Made by a program: the position numbers and the translations under genes. Under the pieces are notes generated by a model. The model saw only the letters and a program-made list of their open reading frames with translations, searched no databases and was not told the DNA's origin. Below, piece by piece: positions 1 to 5,582 of a stretch of 5,673 nt of DNA (within the stretch, counting starts at the first letter, position 1; the number at the start of each line of letters is the position of its first letter). The stretch spans positions 1 to 5,673 of the forward strand of contig JAICSG010000302.1 in NCBI GenBank assembly GCA_025937035.1, given 5' to 3'. This DNA is from Thermoanaerobaculia bacterium (lineage in GTDB: Bacteria; Acidobacteriota; Thermoanaerobaculia; Multivoradales; UBA5704).

Positions 1-1
1 A

Positions 2-280
2 TCCCAGTCCGTATCGGTGCGCGGCGCCGGGCCCGTGCGCCTGACCCGGCTGGAGCTCCGCCTGCTCCAGATCCTGCTCGCCAACGCCGGCCACACCCTC
101 CCCTCCGAGCGCCTCCTGGGCCACGTCTGGGGCTCCCGCGGCTCGGGAGACCGCCAGCTCTTGAAGCAGCTCGTCCACCGTCTCCGCCAGAAGATCGAGG
201 CCGACGCGGCCGAGCCGCGGTATCTGGTGACGGTGAGCGGGGTGGGGTATGCGTTGCGGGCGGCCGGGGAAGAGATCTAG
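2..280 (+). CDS. Response regulator, C-terminal winged-helix DNA-binding domain (partial, 5' end outside window)
   Basis: The frame is open from the left edge and ends in TAG at 278-280, giving about 92 visible residues. They match an OmpR/PhoB-type effector domain (Trans_reg_C). 'LTRLELRLLQILLANAG' is the start of the winged helix, 'ERLLGHVWG' follows, then the recognition-helix region 'LLKQLVHRLRQKIEAD', and the C-terminal wing 'YLVTVSGVGYAL'. In this family the domain binds direct-repeat operators near promoters and is normally preceded by a phospho-acceptor receiver domain. That receiver would lie to the left of the window and cannot be confirmed. The GTG at 17 is probably not the true start, because the reading frame continues upstream and the domain's first strands would be missing. 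The partner kinase and regulon are unknown. An orphan winged-helix regulator without a receiver remains possible. Confidence 0.9.
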   Translation, partial: SQSVSVRGAGPVRLTRLELRLLQILLANAGHTLPSERLLGHVWGSRGSGDRQLLKQLVHRLRQKIEADAAEPRYLVTVSGVGYALRAAGEEI

Positions 281-320
281 GCCTCTTCTTCGCTTTTCAA
301 CGAGAAGAGGCCTTTATTCT
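279..320 (+). terminator. Intrinsic terminator of the response regulator gene
   Basis: An inverted repeat runs from AGGCCTCTTCTTCG (279-292) through an 8-base loop (293-300) to CGAGAAGAGGCCT (301-313). It forms a 13-bp stem with one bulged T. A T-rich tail, TTATTCTTCT, follows immediately. The first two stem bases are the last two of the regulator's stop codon, so transcription ends directly after translation. The gene at 340-588 converges on this site. On the minus strand the same stem lacks a good T-run, so it could stop that transcript only less efficiently. Confidence 0.85.
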
Positions 321-339
321 TCTCGGCTGGATCTTAGGT

Positions 340-588
340 CTACTGAGCCGGGCAGAGCCCGCCGCATGCCCCTCCACAGGCAACACTGCAAGTGTCGCAG
401 CAATTGGCGAGGCCGCTGCAGCAGGTTCCGCTCGATCCGTTTGAGCAGGTGTACTGGTAGTCACAACCATCAGCCACGAGAGATTGACGGAAAAGCAAGG
501 TTCCACTCTTCCCCTTTCCGAAGGCTTCAGGCGCCATCAGAGCCGATCCCAGGATCACCACGGCAAGTGCCAATCGTACGAGTCTCAT
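340..588 (-). CDS. Small secreted cysteine-rich protein, unknown function
   Basis: This encodes an 82-residue protein that I do not recognise. Residues 1-24 look like a Sec signal peptide: the basic start MRLVR, a hydrophobic core at about 6-18, and a plausible cleavage near APEA or AFG (21-24). The mature part of about 58 residues contains ten cysteines, at 42, 48, 56, 57, 63, 64, 67, 71, 75 and 79, including two CC pairs. Cysteines 63, 67, 71, 75 and 79 are spaced exactly four apart in a Gly/Ala-rich tail. The even number and predicted export favour disulfides in the periplasm or outside the cell. Metal binding is an alternative. The start at 588 is supported by AAGGAG six bases upstream and by a sigma70-like promoter in the correct place. 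No processing or modification enzyme is adjacent within the window, so assignment as a modified peptide precursor is unsupported. That the gene is real is fairly secure; its function is unknown. Confidence 0.8.
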   Translation of the reverse strand: MRLVRLALAVVILGSALMAPEAFGKGKSGTLLFRQSLVADGCDYQYTCSNGSSGTCCSGLANCCDTCSVACGGACGGLCPAQ

Positions 589-594
589 AGCGTT

Positions 595-600
595 CTCCTT
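595..600 (-). promoter_or_regulatory. Ribosome binding site of the Cys-rich gene
   Basis: Read on the minus strand, AAGGAG lies exactly six bases upstream of the ATG at 588. It is a near-perfect Shine-Dalgarno and fixes the start codon of the small secreted protein. Confidence 0.8.
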
Positions 601-624
601 TCGAACTTATGCAATGAAAAACAT

Positions 625-653
625 ACGATAGATCTTTGTAGGCGAGAAGTCAA
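625..653 (-). promoter_or_regulatory. Sigma70-like promoter of the Cys-rich gene
   Basis: On the minus strand, TTGACT (648-653, five of six consensus bases) is separated by exactly 17 bases from TATCGT (625-630, four of six). Transcription would begin near 618, leaving a leader of about 30 bases before the ATG at 588. The surrounding stretch is visibly more AT-rich than the rest of the window. Spacing and position relative to the gene make this the clearest promoter in the window. Confidence 0.7.
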
Positions 654-677
654 CCTCTCGCACTCTGCGATCAAAGA

Positions 678-738
678 GTAGGGAGCGGCGTTTGTCCCCG
701 CCAGCAACGTTGAGGGCGGGGACAAGCCCCGCCCCTAC
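678..738. repeat. REP-like long palindrome between the TPR gene and the Cys-rich gene
   Basis: The left arm (about 678-702) and right arm (715-738) are inverted copies of one 24-base unit with a few mismatches and one single-base offset, around a 12-base centre containing CAACGTTG. The right arm is itself a hairpin: GGCGGGG and CCCCGCC flank ACAAG. The left arm carries a decayed version of that inner hairpin. An exact inverted copy of the right-arm unit occurs at the right end of the window (5645-5671). This nested symmetry and strictly intergenic placement resemble dispersed REP/BIME-type elements. On the minus strand it lies between the end of the TPR gene and the promoter of the Cys-rich gene, where it could also block read-through. 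Confidence 0.75.
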
Positions 739-761
739 GAAAAACATTCCGCGGAAGAGAC

Positions 762-777
762 CCCTCTTTTCAGAGGG
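762..777 (-). terminator. Small hairpin directly after the TPR gene (possible weak terminator)
   Basis: Read on the minus strand, CCCTCT-GAAA-AGAGGG starts at the base after the TPR gene's stop codon and forms a perfect 6-bp stem with a GNRA-type tetraloop. There is no immediate T-run; TTTTT comes only about 20 bases later (740-744). It is therefore either a weak terminator, a 3'-end stabilising hairpin, or one part of a terminator region together with the larger palindrome at 678-738. Confidence 0.35.
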
Positions 778-1578
778 CTACCGCGCCGCCCGCCGCCTGC
801 CCCGCAAATGCGGATCGGTGTCGTCCAGGTCCCGGTGGAGGATGACCCGCTTGGGCCCGCCCACGCGGTGGGCCAGGCGCAGGGCCTTGCGGCCGGCCTC
901 CTCGGCCTCCTCGGGGCGGCCGAGGTCGCGCAGCAGCGCCGCGCGGGCGCTCTCGAGCTCGGCCTTCTCCAGCAGGTCGCCGCTCCCCATCGCCAGCAGC
1001 GACCAGGCCTGCTCCAGGGCCATCTCGGCCCCTTCGAGGTCCTCGGCGACCCGCCGGGCCTGCGCCAGGGCGATCAGCGCCTCGGCCTGGAAGTCGTGGA
1101 CGCGCTCCTCACCGTAGGTGGACGGGGAGAGGCTCTGCGCGGTCACCAGGGCCAGCTCCGCCGATTGGACGGCCACCGCGGTCTCGCGCTCCAGCAGGGC
1201 GTAGGCGCGCTCGCGCAGGCATTGGAAGAGGCCCCAGGTCTGGAACCGCCGGTCGTTGCGGATCAGGATCGCCCGCCGGGCGGGCGAATGGCCTTCGAGG
1301 AGAGACCACAGACGCTCCGCGTCCCGCTTCTCCTGTGTCAGACGCTCCTGACCCTGCCGTGTCCTCTCCACGGCACGGCGGAGCGCATCCTCATATTCCC
1401 CCGGCCCGCCCTCGCCCGGAAGCACGGCCGCCAAGCCCCCCTGCCGCGCCCGGTGCGCGGCCTGTGAAACCAGCCGGCGGACGATCTCCTGGCGTTCCCT
1501 GCCGTCCGCCTCCGGCTGGAAGAGCTTCTCGACGTCGGCCCAGGAGAGAGCTTGCTGCGTGTTCCGTTCGATCTGCAT
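778..1578 (-). CDS. TPR-type helical repeat protein, unknown function
   Basis: This encodes a 266-residue protein without signal peptide or membrane segment, so it is probably cytoplasmic. Residues 11-45 form a helical segment (SWADVEKLFQPEADGRERQE and onward). Residues 62-92 are highly charged and may form a coiled coil. From about 105 it resembles the TPR-like proteins abundant in Acidobacteriota: 'IRNDRRFQTWGLFQCLRERA', then repeat helices at about 131-150, 'RVHDFQAEALIALAQARRVAEDLEGAEMALEQAWSLL' split across 160-195, and 202-238. In those relatives an N-terminal zinc-binding HxxxCxxC segment often precedes the repeats. Here the equivalent region (VRRLVSQAAHRAR) has no cysteines, so it seems eroded. 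The protein also ends soon after the third repeat, in a basic tail. The ATG at 1578 is chosen because GGGAGGG (1585-1591) lies six bases upstream. Such proteins usually act as protein-protein scaffolds. No partner can be named. It is divergent from cphB. Confidence 0.8.
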   Translation of the reverse strand: MQIERNTQQALSWADVEKLFQPEADGRERQEIVRRLVSQAAHRARQGGLAAVLPGEGGPGEYEDALRRAVERTRQGQERLTQEKRDAERLWSLLEGHSPARRAILIRNDRRFQTWGLFQCLRERAYALLERETAVAVQSAELALVTAQSLSPSTYGEERVHDFQAEALIALAQARRVAEDLEGAEMALEQAWSLLAMGSGDLLEKAELESARAALLRDLGRPEEAEEAGRKALRLAHRVGGPKRVILHRDLDDTDPHLRGRRRAAR

Positions 1579-1603
1579 TCTCGGCCCTCCCTGTCAAGTC
1601 AAT

Positions 1604-1619
1604 GCACAGAAGCCTGTGC
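1604..1619. other. Perfect hairpin, possible operator or leader structure
   Basis: GCACAG (1604-1609), AAGC (1610-1613) and CTGTGC (1614-1619) form a perfect 6-bp inverted repeat 26-41 bases upstream of the TPR gene start. It could be a dimeric regulator's operator or an mRNA leader hairpin. Six paired bases can arise by chance, so the call is tentative. Confidence 0.3.
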
Positions 1620-1681
1620 GATTACCCTCCAGAAATCACCGGAAGCAGGAACCGTGCCCGCTCGATCCGTCAACCACGAAA

Positions 1682-1710
1682 CCGCCTCTCCAGGCCGCCT
1701 TTCCAGGCGG
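1682..1710 (+). repeat. Tandem 13-base repeat with hairpin in the cphB upstream region
   Basis: CCGCCTCTCCAGG (1682-1694) is followed immediately by CCGCCTTTCCAGG (1695-1707), differing at one base. The second copy plus CGG forms a perfect hairpin, CCGCCT-TTCC-AGGCGG (1695-1710). Two abutting copies about 80-107 bases before the cphB start could be a regulator site or a local duplication. No regulator is identified. Confidence 0.4.
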
Positions 1711-1758
1711 GAACGGGACGCGACGGGGTGGGGGGCGCTCTATGGGGGGACTCCGATC

Positions 1759-1783
1759 TGGCATCCTCTTTGCCATAGGAGGG
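1759..1783 (+). promoter_or_regulatory. cphB ribosome binding site with adjoining hairpin
   Basis: AGGAGGG (1777-1783) is a very strong Shine-Dalgarno five bases ahead of the ATG at 1789, and it decides the cphB start. Immediately before it, TGGCA (1759-1763) and TGCCA (1771-1775) form a 5-bp stem. The 7-base loop TCCTCTT contains TCCT, complementary to AGGA of the Shine-Dalgarno. The ribosome site itself is certain. Any control of translation by the hairpin is inference. Confidence 0.75.
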
Positions 1784-1788
1784 TAACG

Positions 1789-2718
1789 ATGGACGTGCTG
1801 ACGATCCCTCATGTGACCCACCCGGGGCTGCTGATCGCCATCGGCGGCGCCGAGGACAAGACCCGCGAGCGGGTCATCCTGCGCTACTTCCTGGAGGCGG
1901 CCGGGGGCGACGACGCGAGCATCGTGGTGCTGGCGACCGCCTCGGAGACGCCGGAGACCGGGGACCGCTACGCCGACCTCTTCCTGGCCCTGCGCGCCGA
2001 GAACGTCGAGGTGCTGAAGCTCGAGACCCGCGAGGACGCCATGGAGGCCGGCCCCGAGGCGCACGACCTGCTGGAGTACGCGACCGGGCTGTTCATCACC
2101 GGCGGCAGCCAGCTCAAGCTCTCCTCGGCGCTGGGCGGCACCGAGATCGCGCAGACCATCCGCCGGCGCCACGCGGCCGGCATGGTGGTGGCGGGCACCA
2201 GCGCGGGCGCGGCCCTGCTCTCCGAGCACATGATCGCCCTGGGGGAGAGCGGCGCCACGCCGCGCCGCCGGCTGGTCCATCTCGCCAAGGGTCTGGGGCT
2301 CGCCCCCGACCTGGTGATCGACCAGCACTTCCGCCGCCGCGACCGCCTGGGACGCCTGCTGACAGCACTTTCTTACAATCCATCCCCCCTCGGGGTGGGA
2401 ATCGACGAAGATACGGCCGCGATCATCAGCGGCAACGGCGAGCTCTCCGTGCTCGGCGCGGGCGCGGTGATGGTGGTCGACGCCTCGCGGATGAAGTTCA
2501 CCGACAGCCACGCCATCCACCGCGGCCAGCCGGTCGCCATGATGGGCCTGAAGCTCGACTTCCTCACCACCGGCTGCCGCTACGACCTCAAGAAGCGCGA
2601 GGGGATCACCCCGCCCTCCACCATGGTCCATCTCGACCCCATGGACCGCCGCTCGCCGGAAAGGCCGCCGGTGATGGTCGAGGAGGTGGAGGTGGGGGCG
2701 GAGGATGGGGGGGAGTAG
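1789..2718 (+). CDS. cphB: Cyanophycinase
   Basis: This encodes a 309-residue serine exopeptidase of family S51 that hydrolyses cyanophycin (multi-L-arginyl-poly-L-aspartate) to beta-Asp-Arg dipeptides. The N-terminal strand and turn 'LLIAIGGAEDK' (14-24) are characteristic. 'FITGGSQ' (102-108) is the conserved substrate loop. 'GTSAGA' (136-141) is the nucleophile elbow with Ser138. 'IDQHFRRRDRLGRL' (177-190) carries His180, and 'GVGIDEDTA' (202-210) carries Glu207. With a constant offset of six these match the Ser132/His174/Glu201 triad I recall for Synechocystis CphB. The body ends near residue 277, and an extra acidic tail of about 30 residues (ending VEEVEVGAEDGGE) follows. No signal peptide is visible, so the enzyme is intracellular, unlike secreted CphE. 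Start at 1789 is set by the Shine-Dalgarno. cphA follows 93 bases downstream on the same strand, implying one operon for breakdown and synthesis of the same polymer. Confidence 0.95.
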   Translation: MDVLTIPHVTHPGLLIAIGGAEDKTRERVILRYFLEAAGGDDASIVVLATASETPETGDRYADLFLALRAENVEVLKLETREDAMEAGPEAHDLLEYATGLFITGGSQLKLSSALGGTEIAQTIRRRHAAGMVVAGTSAGAALLSEHMIALGESGATPRRRLVHLAKGLGLAPDLVIDQHFRRRDRLGRLLTALSYNPSPLGVGIDEDTAAIISGNGELSVLGAGAVMVVDASRMKFTDSHAIHRGQPVAMMGLKLDFLTTGCRYDLKKREGITPPSTMVHLDPMDRRSPERPPVMVEEVEVGAEDGGE

Positions 2719-2742
2719 AACCTCCCTGGGACCGCCCCCCAT
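2705..2742 (+). other. Potential RNA stem across the cphB stop codon
   Basis: ATGGGGGG (2705-2712) can pair perfectly with CCCCCCAT (2735-2742). An alternative inner stem is GGGAG (2711-2715) with CTCCC (2722-2726). The structure encloses the cphB stop at 2716-2718 and lies within the 93-base gap before cphA. No T-run follows, so it is not a standard terminator. It could protect or attenuate the cphB-cphA transcript. G-runs in high-GC DNA produce such pairings easily. Confidence 0.3.
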
Positions 2743-2795
2743 GGCACACACCTTGCTCAAGAAACCCCCATCTTTGACACCAGGAAACCTTTCTC

Positions 2796-2801
2796 GGAGA
2801 G
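2796..2801 (+). promoter_or_regulatory. Ribosome binding site of cphA
   Basis: GGAGAG lies ten bases upstream of the ATG at 2812. It is weaker and more distant than the cphB site, so less translation per transcript is possible. It supports the ATG at 2812 as the start. Confidence 0.55.
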
Positions 2802-2811
2802 ACGTCGCATC

Positions 2812-5505
2812 ATGAAAATCCTGGAGACTCGGGTCTATCGCGGTCCCAACCTCTACGCCCTCTGGCCCGTCATCCGGCTGCGGATCGATCTCGAGGAATT
2901 GGAAGACTTCCCCACGGCCAAGCTGCCGGGATTCACCGATAAGCTGCTGGAGATGATCCCCTCCCTCTGGGAGCACGGCTGCTCCTATGGCGAGGACGGC
3001 GGCTTCGTGCGCCGCCTGCGCGAGGACGGGGGGACCTGGATGGGGCATGTGCTGGAGCACATCGCCATCGAGCTCCAGGTCCTCGCGGGCACGCCGGTCA
3101 CCTTCGGCAAGACCCGCGGCGAGCACCTGCCCAAGGGGCAATATCACGTCGTCTACAGCTACGTGGAGGAGGCGGTCGGGCTCGCGGCGAGAGATCTCGC
3201 GGAGCGCATCATCCGCCACATCCTGCCGCCCGAGCGCGCGGACTACGATCCCTCGCCGTTCGATTTCCGCCAGGAGCTCGAGGCGTTCATCGAGCTCGCC
3301 CAGCGCCACGCCCTCGGACCCTCGACCGCCGCCCTGGTGCGCGCCGCCGAGGAGCGGGACATCCCCTGGATCCGCTTGAACGAGGGCTCGCTCGTCCAGC
3401 TCGGCTACGGCAAATATCAGAAGCGCATCCAGGCGACCCTCACCAGCGAGACCCGCCAGATCGCCACCGAGATCGCCTCCGACAAGCGGCTGACCCAGCG
3501 CATCCTGGAGCAGCTCGGGCTCCCCGTGCCCCGGCAGGCGATCGTCTGCGACGCCGAGGAGGCGGTGGAGGAGGCCGTGGATCTCGGTTTTCCGGTGGTG
3601 ATCAAGCCGCTCGACGGCAACCACGGCAAGGCGGTGGCCACCAATCTCAAGACCCCCGAGCAGGTGCGGGAGGCCTACGAGCAGGCCCACGCCTATGGGG
3701 GCCATGTCATCGTCGAGTCCTATCAGACCGGCAACGACTACCGCATCCTGGTGATCGACGGCCGCGTGGTGGCCGTGGCCCAGCGTGTTCCCGGCCATGT
3801 GGTGGGGGACGGCCGGAGCACCATCGCCAAGCTGATCCAGGAGGTCAACCGCGACGCCCGGCGCGGCATCGGCCACGAGAAGGTGCTGACCCGCATCGTG
3901 GTGGACGAGCAGGCGCGGCGCCTGCTCGACGAGGCCGGGCTGGCCCTCGATTCCGTGCTGCCCGAAGGAAAGGTTTTCTATCTGCGCTCGACGGGCAATC
4001 TCTCGACCGGCGGCACGGCGATCGACGTGACCGACATCATCCACGATGACAACCGGATCATGGCCGAGCGGGCGGTCAAGGCGGTCGGCCTCGACGTCGG
4101 CGGCGTGGACTTCGTCTCGCCGGACATCTCCCGCAGCTATCGGGAAACCGGCGGCGCGATCGTCGAGATCAACGCCGCGCCCGGCTTCCGTATGCATCTG
4201 GCGCCCACCGAGGGGAAGCCCCGCGACGTGGCCGGACCGGTGATCGACATGCTCTTCCCGCGCGGCACCCGCTTCCGCATCCCCCTCGCGGCGATCACGG
4301 GGACGAACGGCAAGACCACCACCACCCGCATGGTCGGGCACATCCTCAAGCTCTCCGGCTACACGGTGGGGATGTCGACCACGGACGGCGTCTACATCGA
4401 CGGCGTGCGCACGGTGCGGGGCGACATGACCGGCCCGTGGTCGAGCCAGATCGTGCTGCGCGACCCCTCGATCGACGCGGCGGTGCTGGAGACGGCCCGC
4501 GGCGGCATCGTGCGCTCGGGGCTGGGCTGGCGCAAGTGCAACGTCGGGGCGGTGCTCAACGTGGCCGCGGACCACTTGGGGCTGGGCGGCGTCGAGAGCC
4601 TGGAGGACCTTGCCAAGATCAAGCAGATCATCGTCGAGGTCGCCCAGGATTACTGCGTGCTCAACGCCGACGACGAGCGGGTGGTGAAGATGGCTCAGGC
4701 CAGCCCGGCCGAGCCGATCTGGGTCACCATGGACTCGAAGAACGAGCTGGTGCGCGACCACGTGCGGGCCCGGGGCAAGGCGGTGGTCCTGGAGGAGGGG
4801 CTGAACGGCCGCATGGTCGTGCTCTACCAGGGGGAGCGGCAGATCCCGCTGCTGTGGGCCCGCCAGATCCCGGCCACCATCGAGGGACGGGCGCTGCACA
4901 ACATCCAGAACGCCATGTTCGCCGCCGCCGTGGCGCACGGCCTGGGAGTGGGGGTGGACAACATCCGCCAGGGGCTGCGCACCTTCTCGACCGACTTCTT
5001 CCAGGCGCCGGGGCGGCTCAACTTCTACAACGAGCATCCCTTCCGCGTACTGCTCGACTACGCCCACAACGCCCACGGCATGGAGGCGGTGGCGCGCACC
5101 GTCCGCGAGCTCGCCGTCCACGGCCGGCGCCTCGGCGTGATCGCCGCTCCCGGCGACCGCCGCGACGAGGACATCGTGGCCCTCGCCCGCGCCGCGGCCC
5201 CCGCCTTCGACCTCATCCTCCTCCGTGAGGACGACGACCTCCGGGGCCGCCAGCCGGGCGAGGTGGCGGGCATCCTGCGCGAAGGGCTCCTCAAGACCGG
5301 CTTCTGCCCCGAGCGGATCGTGAACGGCTATTTCAAGGAGGACGAGGCGGTCCGCCGGGCCCTGGAGATGGCGCGGGCCGGAGACCTCCTGGTCATCTTC
5401 GGCGACAAGCTGGCGCGCATCTGGGAGCAGATCGTCAGCTTCAAGCCGGGGCCGGAGGTGGGGGAGTGGGTGCGGGAGGAGGCGTTGGTGCTCGCCCGGG
5501 CATGA
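2812..5505 (+). CDS. cphA: Cyanophycin synthetase
   Basis: This encodes an 897-residue ATP-dependent enzyme that elongates cyanophycin by adding Asp to the backbone and Arg to its side chain; family length is roughly 870-900. The three-part architecture is complete. The N domain (about 1-160) carries 'GHVLEHIAIELQ' (78-89), the His-x-x-Glu-His motif associated with the cryptic primer-generating hydrolase of some CphA1 enzymes. The ATP-grasp domain (about 215-480) has 'DKRLTQRILEQLGLPVPR' (224-241), 'PVVIKPLDGNHGKAV' (261-275) and the metal-binding 'VEINAAPGFRMH' (451-462). The Mur-ligase-like part (about 490-897) has the P-loop 'GTNGKTTTT' (497-505), 'ETARGGIVRSGLGW' (560-573), 'HNIQNAMFAAA' (696-706) and 'DYAHNAHG' (749-756). 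No frameshift or lost catalytic motif is seen. The translation starts in typical style (MKILETRVYRGPNLYAL). Adjacency to cphB supports a cyanophycin storage operon. Confidence 0.97.
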   Translation: MKILETRVYRGPNLYALWPVIRLRIDLEELEDFPTAKLPGFTDKLLEMIPSLWEHGCSYGEDGGFVRRLREDGGTWMGHVLEHIAIELQVLAGTPVTFGKTRGEHLPKGQYHVVYSYVEEAVGLAARDLAERIIRHILPPERADYDPSPFDFRQELEAFIELAQRHALGPSTAALVRAAEERDIPWIRLNEGSLVQLGYGKYQKRIQATLTSETRQIATEIASDKRLTQRILEQLGLPVPRQAIVCDAEEAVEEAVDLGFPVVIKPLDGNHGKAVATNLKTPEQVREAYEQAHAYGGHVIVESYQTGNDYRILVIDGRVVAVAQRVPGHVVGDGRSTIAKLIQEVNRDARRGIGHEKVLTRIVVDEQARRLLDEAGLALDSVLPEGKVFYLRSTGNLSTGGTAIDVTDIIHDDNRIMAERAVKAVGLDVGGVDFVSPDISRSYRETGGAIVEINAAPGFRMHLAPTEGKPRDVAGPVIDMLFPRGTRFRIPLAAITGTNGKTTTTRMVGHILKLSGYTVGMSTTDGVYIDGVRTVRGDMTGPWSSQIVLRDPSIDAAVLETARGGIVRSGLGWRKCNVGAVLNVAADHLGLGGVESLEDLAKIKQIIVEVAQDYCVLNADDERVVKMAQASPAEPIWVTMDSKNELVRDHVRARGKAVVLEEGLNGRMVVLYQGERQIPLLWARQIPATIEGRALHNIQNAMFAAAVAHGLGVGVDNIRQGLRTFSTDFFQAPGRLNFYNEHPFRVLLDYAHNAHGMEAVARTVRELAVHGRRLGVIAAPGDRRDEDIVALARAAAPAFDLILLREDDDLRGRQPGEVAGILREGLLKTGFCPERIVNGYFKEDEAVRRALEMARAGDLLVIFGDKLARIWEQIVSFKPGPEVGEWVREEALVLARA

Positions 5506-5520
5506 ATGCCCGGTGTTGCT
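5496..5520 (+). terminator. Terminator-like hairpin at the end of cphA
   Basis: CCGGGCA (5496-5502), loop TGAA (5503-5506) and TGCCCGG (5507-5513) form a perfect 7-bp GC-rich stem. It is followed by TGTTGCT, a poor T-tract. The cphA stop codon TGA is located in the loop. It probably ends or stabilises the cphB-cphA transcript. The weak tail leaves Rho-dependent ending or simple 3'-end protection possible. Confidence 0.5.
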
Positions 5521-5582
5521 GAGGCCGTGATCCTGCTTCGGCGGGGTTGGCGTTCCCGGCCGGTTGGCCCTCATCACCCCGG

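Larger units (their letters stand above)
1579..1788. other. Divergent intergenic region between the TPR gene and cphB
   Basis: This 210-base non-coding stretch must hold the start signals of both divergent genes. It contains the TPR gene's Shine-Dalgarno (1585-1591), a GCACAG/CTGTGC hairpin (1604-1619), a tandem 13-base repeat with a hairpin (1682-1710) and a hairpin next to the cphB Shine-Dalgarno (1759-1775). I found no convincing sigma70 promoter for either gene, so an alternative sigma factor or an activator-dependent promoter is possible. An open frame extends upstream of cphB through this region, but its translation is not protein-like and it lacks a ribosome binding site. Confidence 0.6.

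Noticed and set aside
249..590. Plus-strand open frames (249-590 and 484-681) across the Cys-rich gene
   Set aside because: They overlap the terminator hairpin, have no Shine-Dalgarno, and have Arg/Ser-rich translations. The minus-strand frame has a promoter, ribosome site and signal peptide instead.
678..738. Repeats considered as a CRISPR array
   Set aside because: The copies are inverted rather than direct, there is no regular spacer spacing, and no cas gene is present.
808..1467. Plus-strand open frame opposite the TPR gene
   Set aside because: It is a low-complexity Gly/Leu/Arg/Gln-rich translation with no ribosome site, antisense to a gene with a good start and a recognisable repeat pattern.
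1592..1597. TTGACA on the minus strand before the TPR gene
   Set aside because: It is only 14 bases from the start codon, so a promoter there would start transcription inside the gene, and no -10 match is found.
1552..1788. Upstream in-frame extension of cphB from an ATG at 1552
   Set aside because: It would overlap the start of the TPR gene, has no ribosome site, and its translation is not conserved-looking. The ATG at 1789 has a strong Shine-Dalgarno and gives the normal cyanophycinase N-terminus.
2774..2779. Perfect TTGACA before cphA as a -35 box
   Set aside because: No acceptable -10 hexamer lies 16-18 bases downstream, and a transcript from it would begin at or after the ribosome site. 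It is probably coincidental.
4437..5228. Alternative plus-strand frame inside cphA
   Set aside because: The translation is Arg/Gly/Pro/Ala-rich and shifted by one base relative to the conserved Mur-ligase domain of CphA. It is a frame shadow.
1636..5577. Very long minus-strand open frame (1313 codons) opposite cphB and cphA
   Set aside because: It runs antisense to two certain genes. Its translation is a His/Arg/Ala/Gly/Asp/Leu-rich mixture without domains or motifs. This is the usual consequence of strong GC bias at third codon positions leaving few stops on the other strand.
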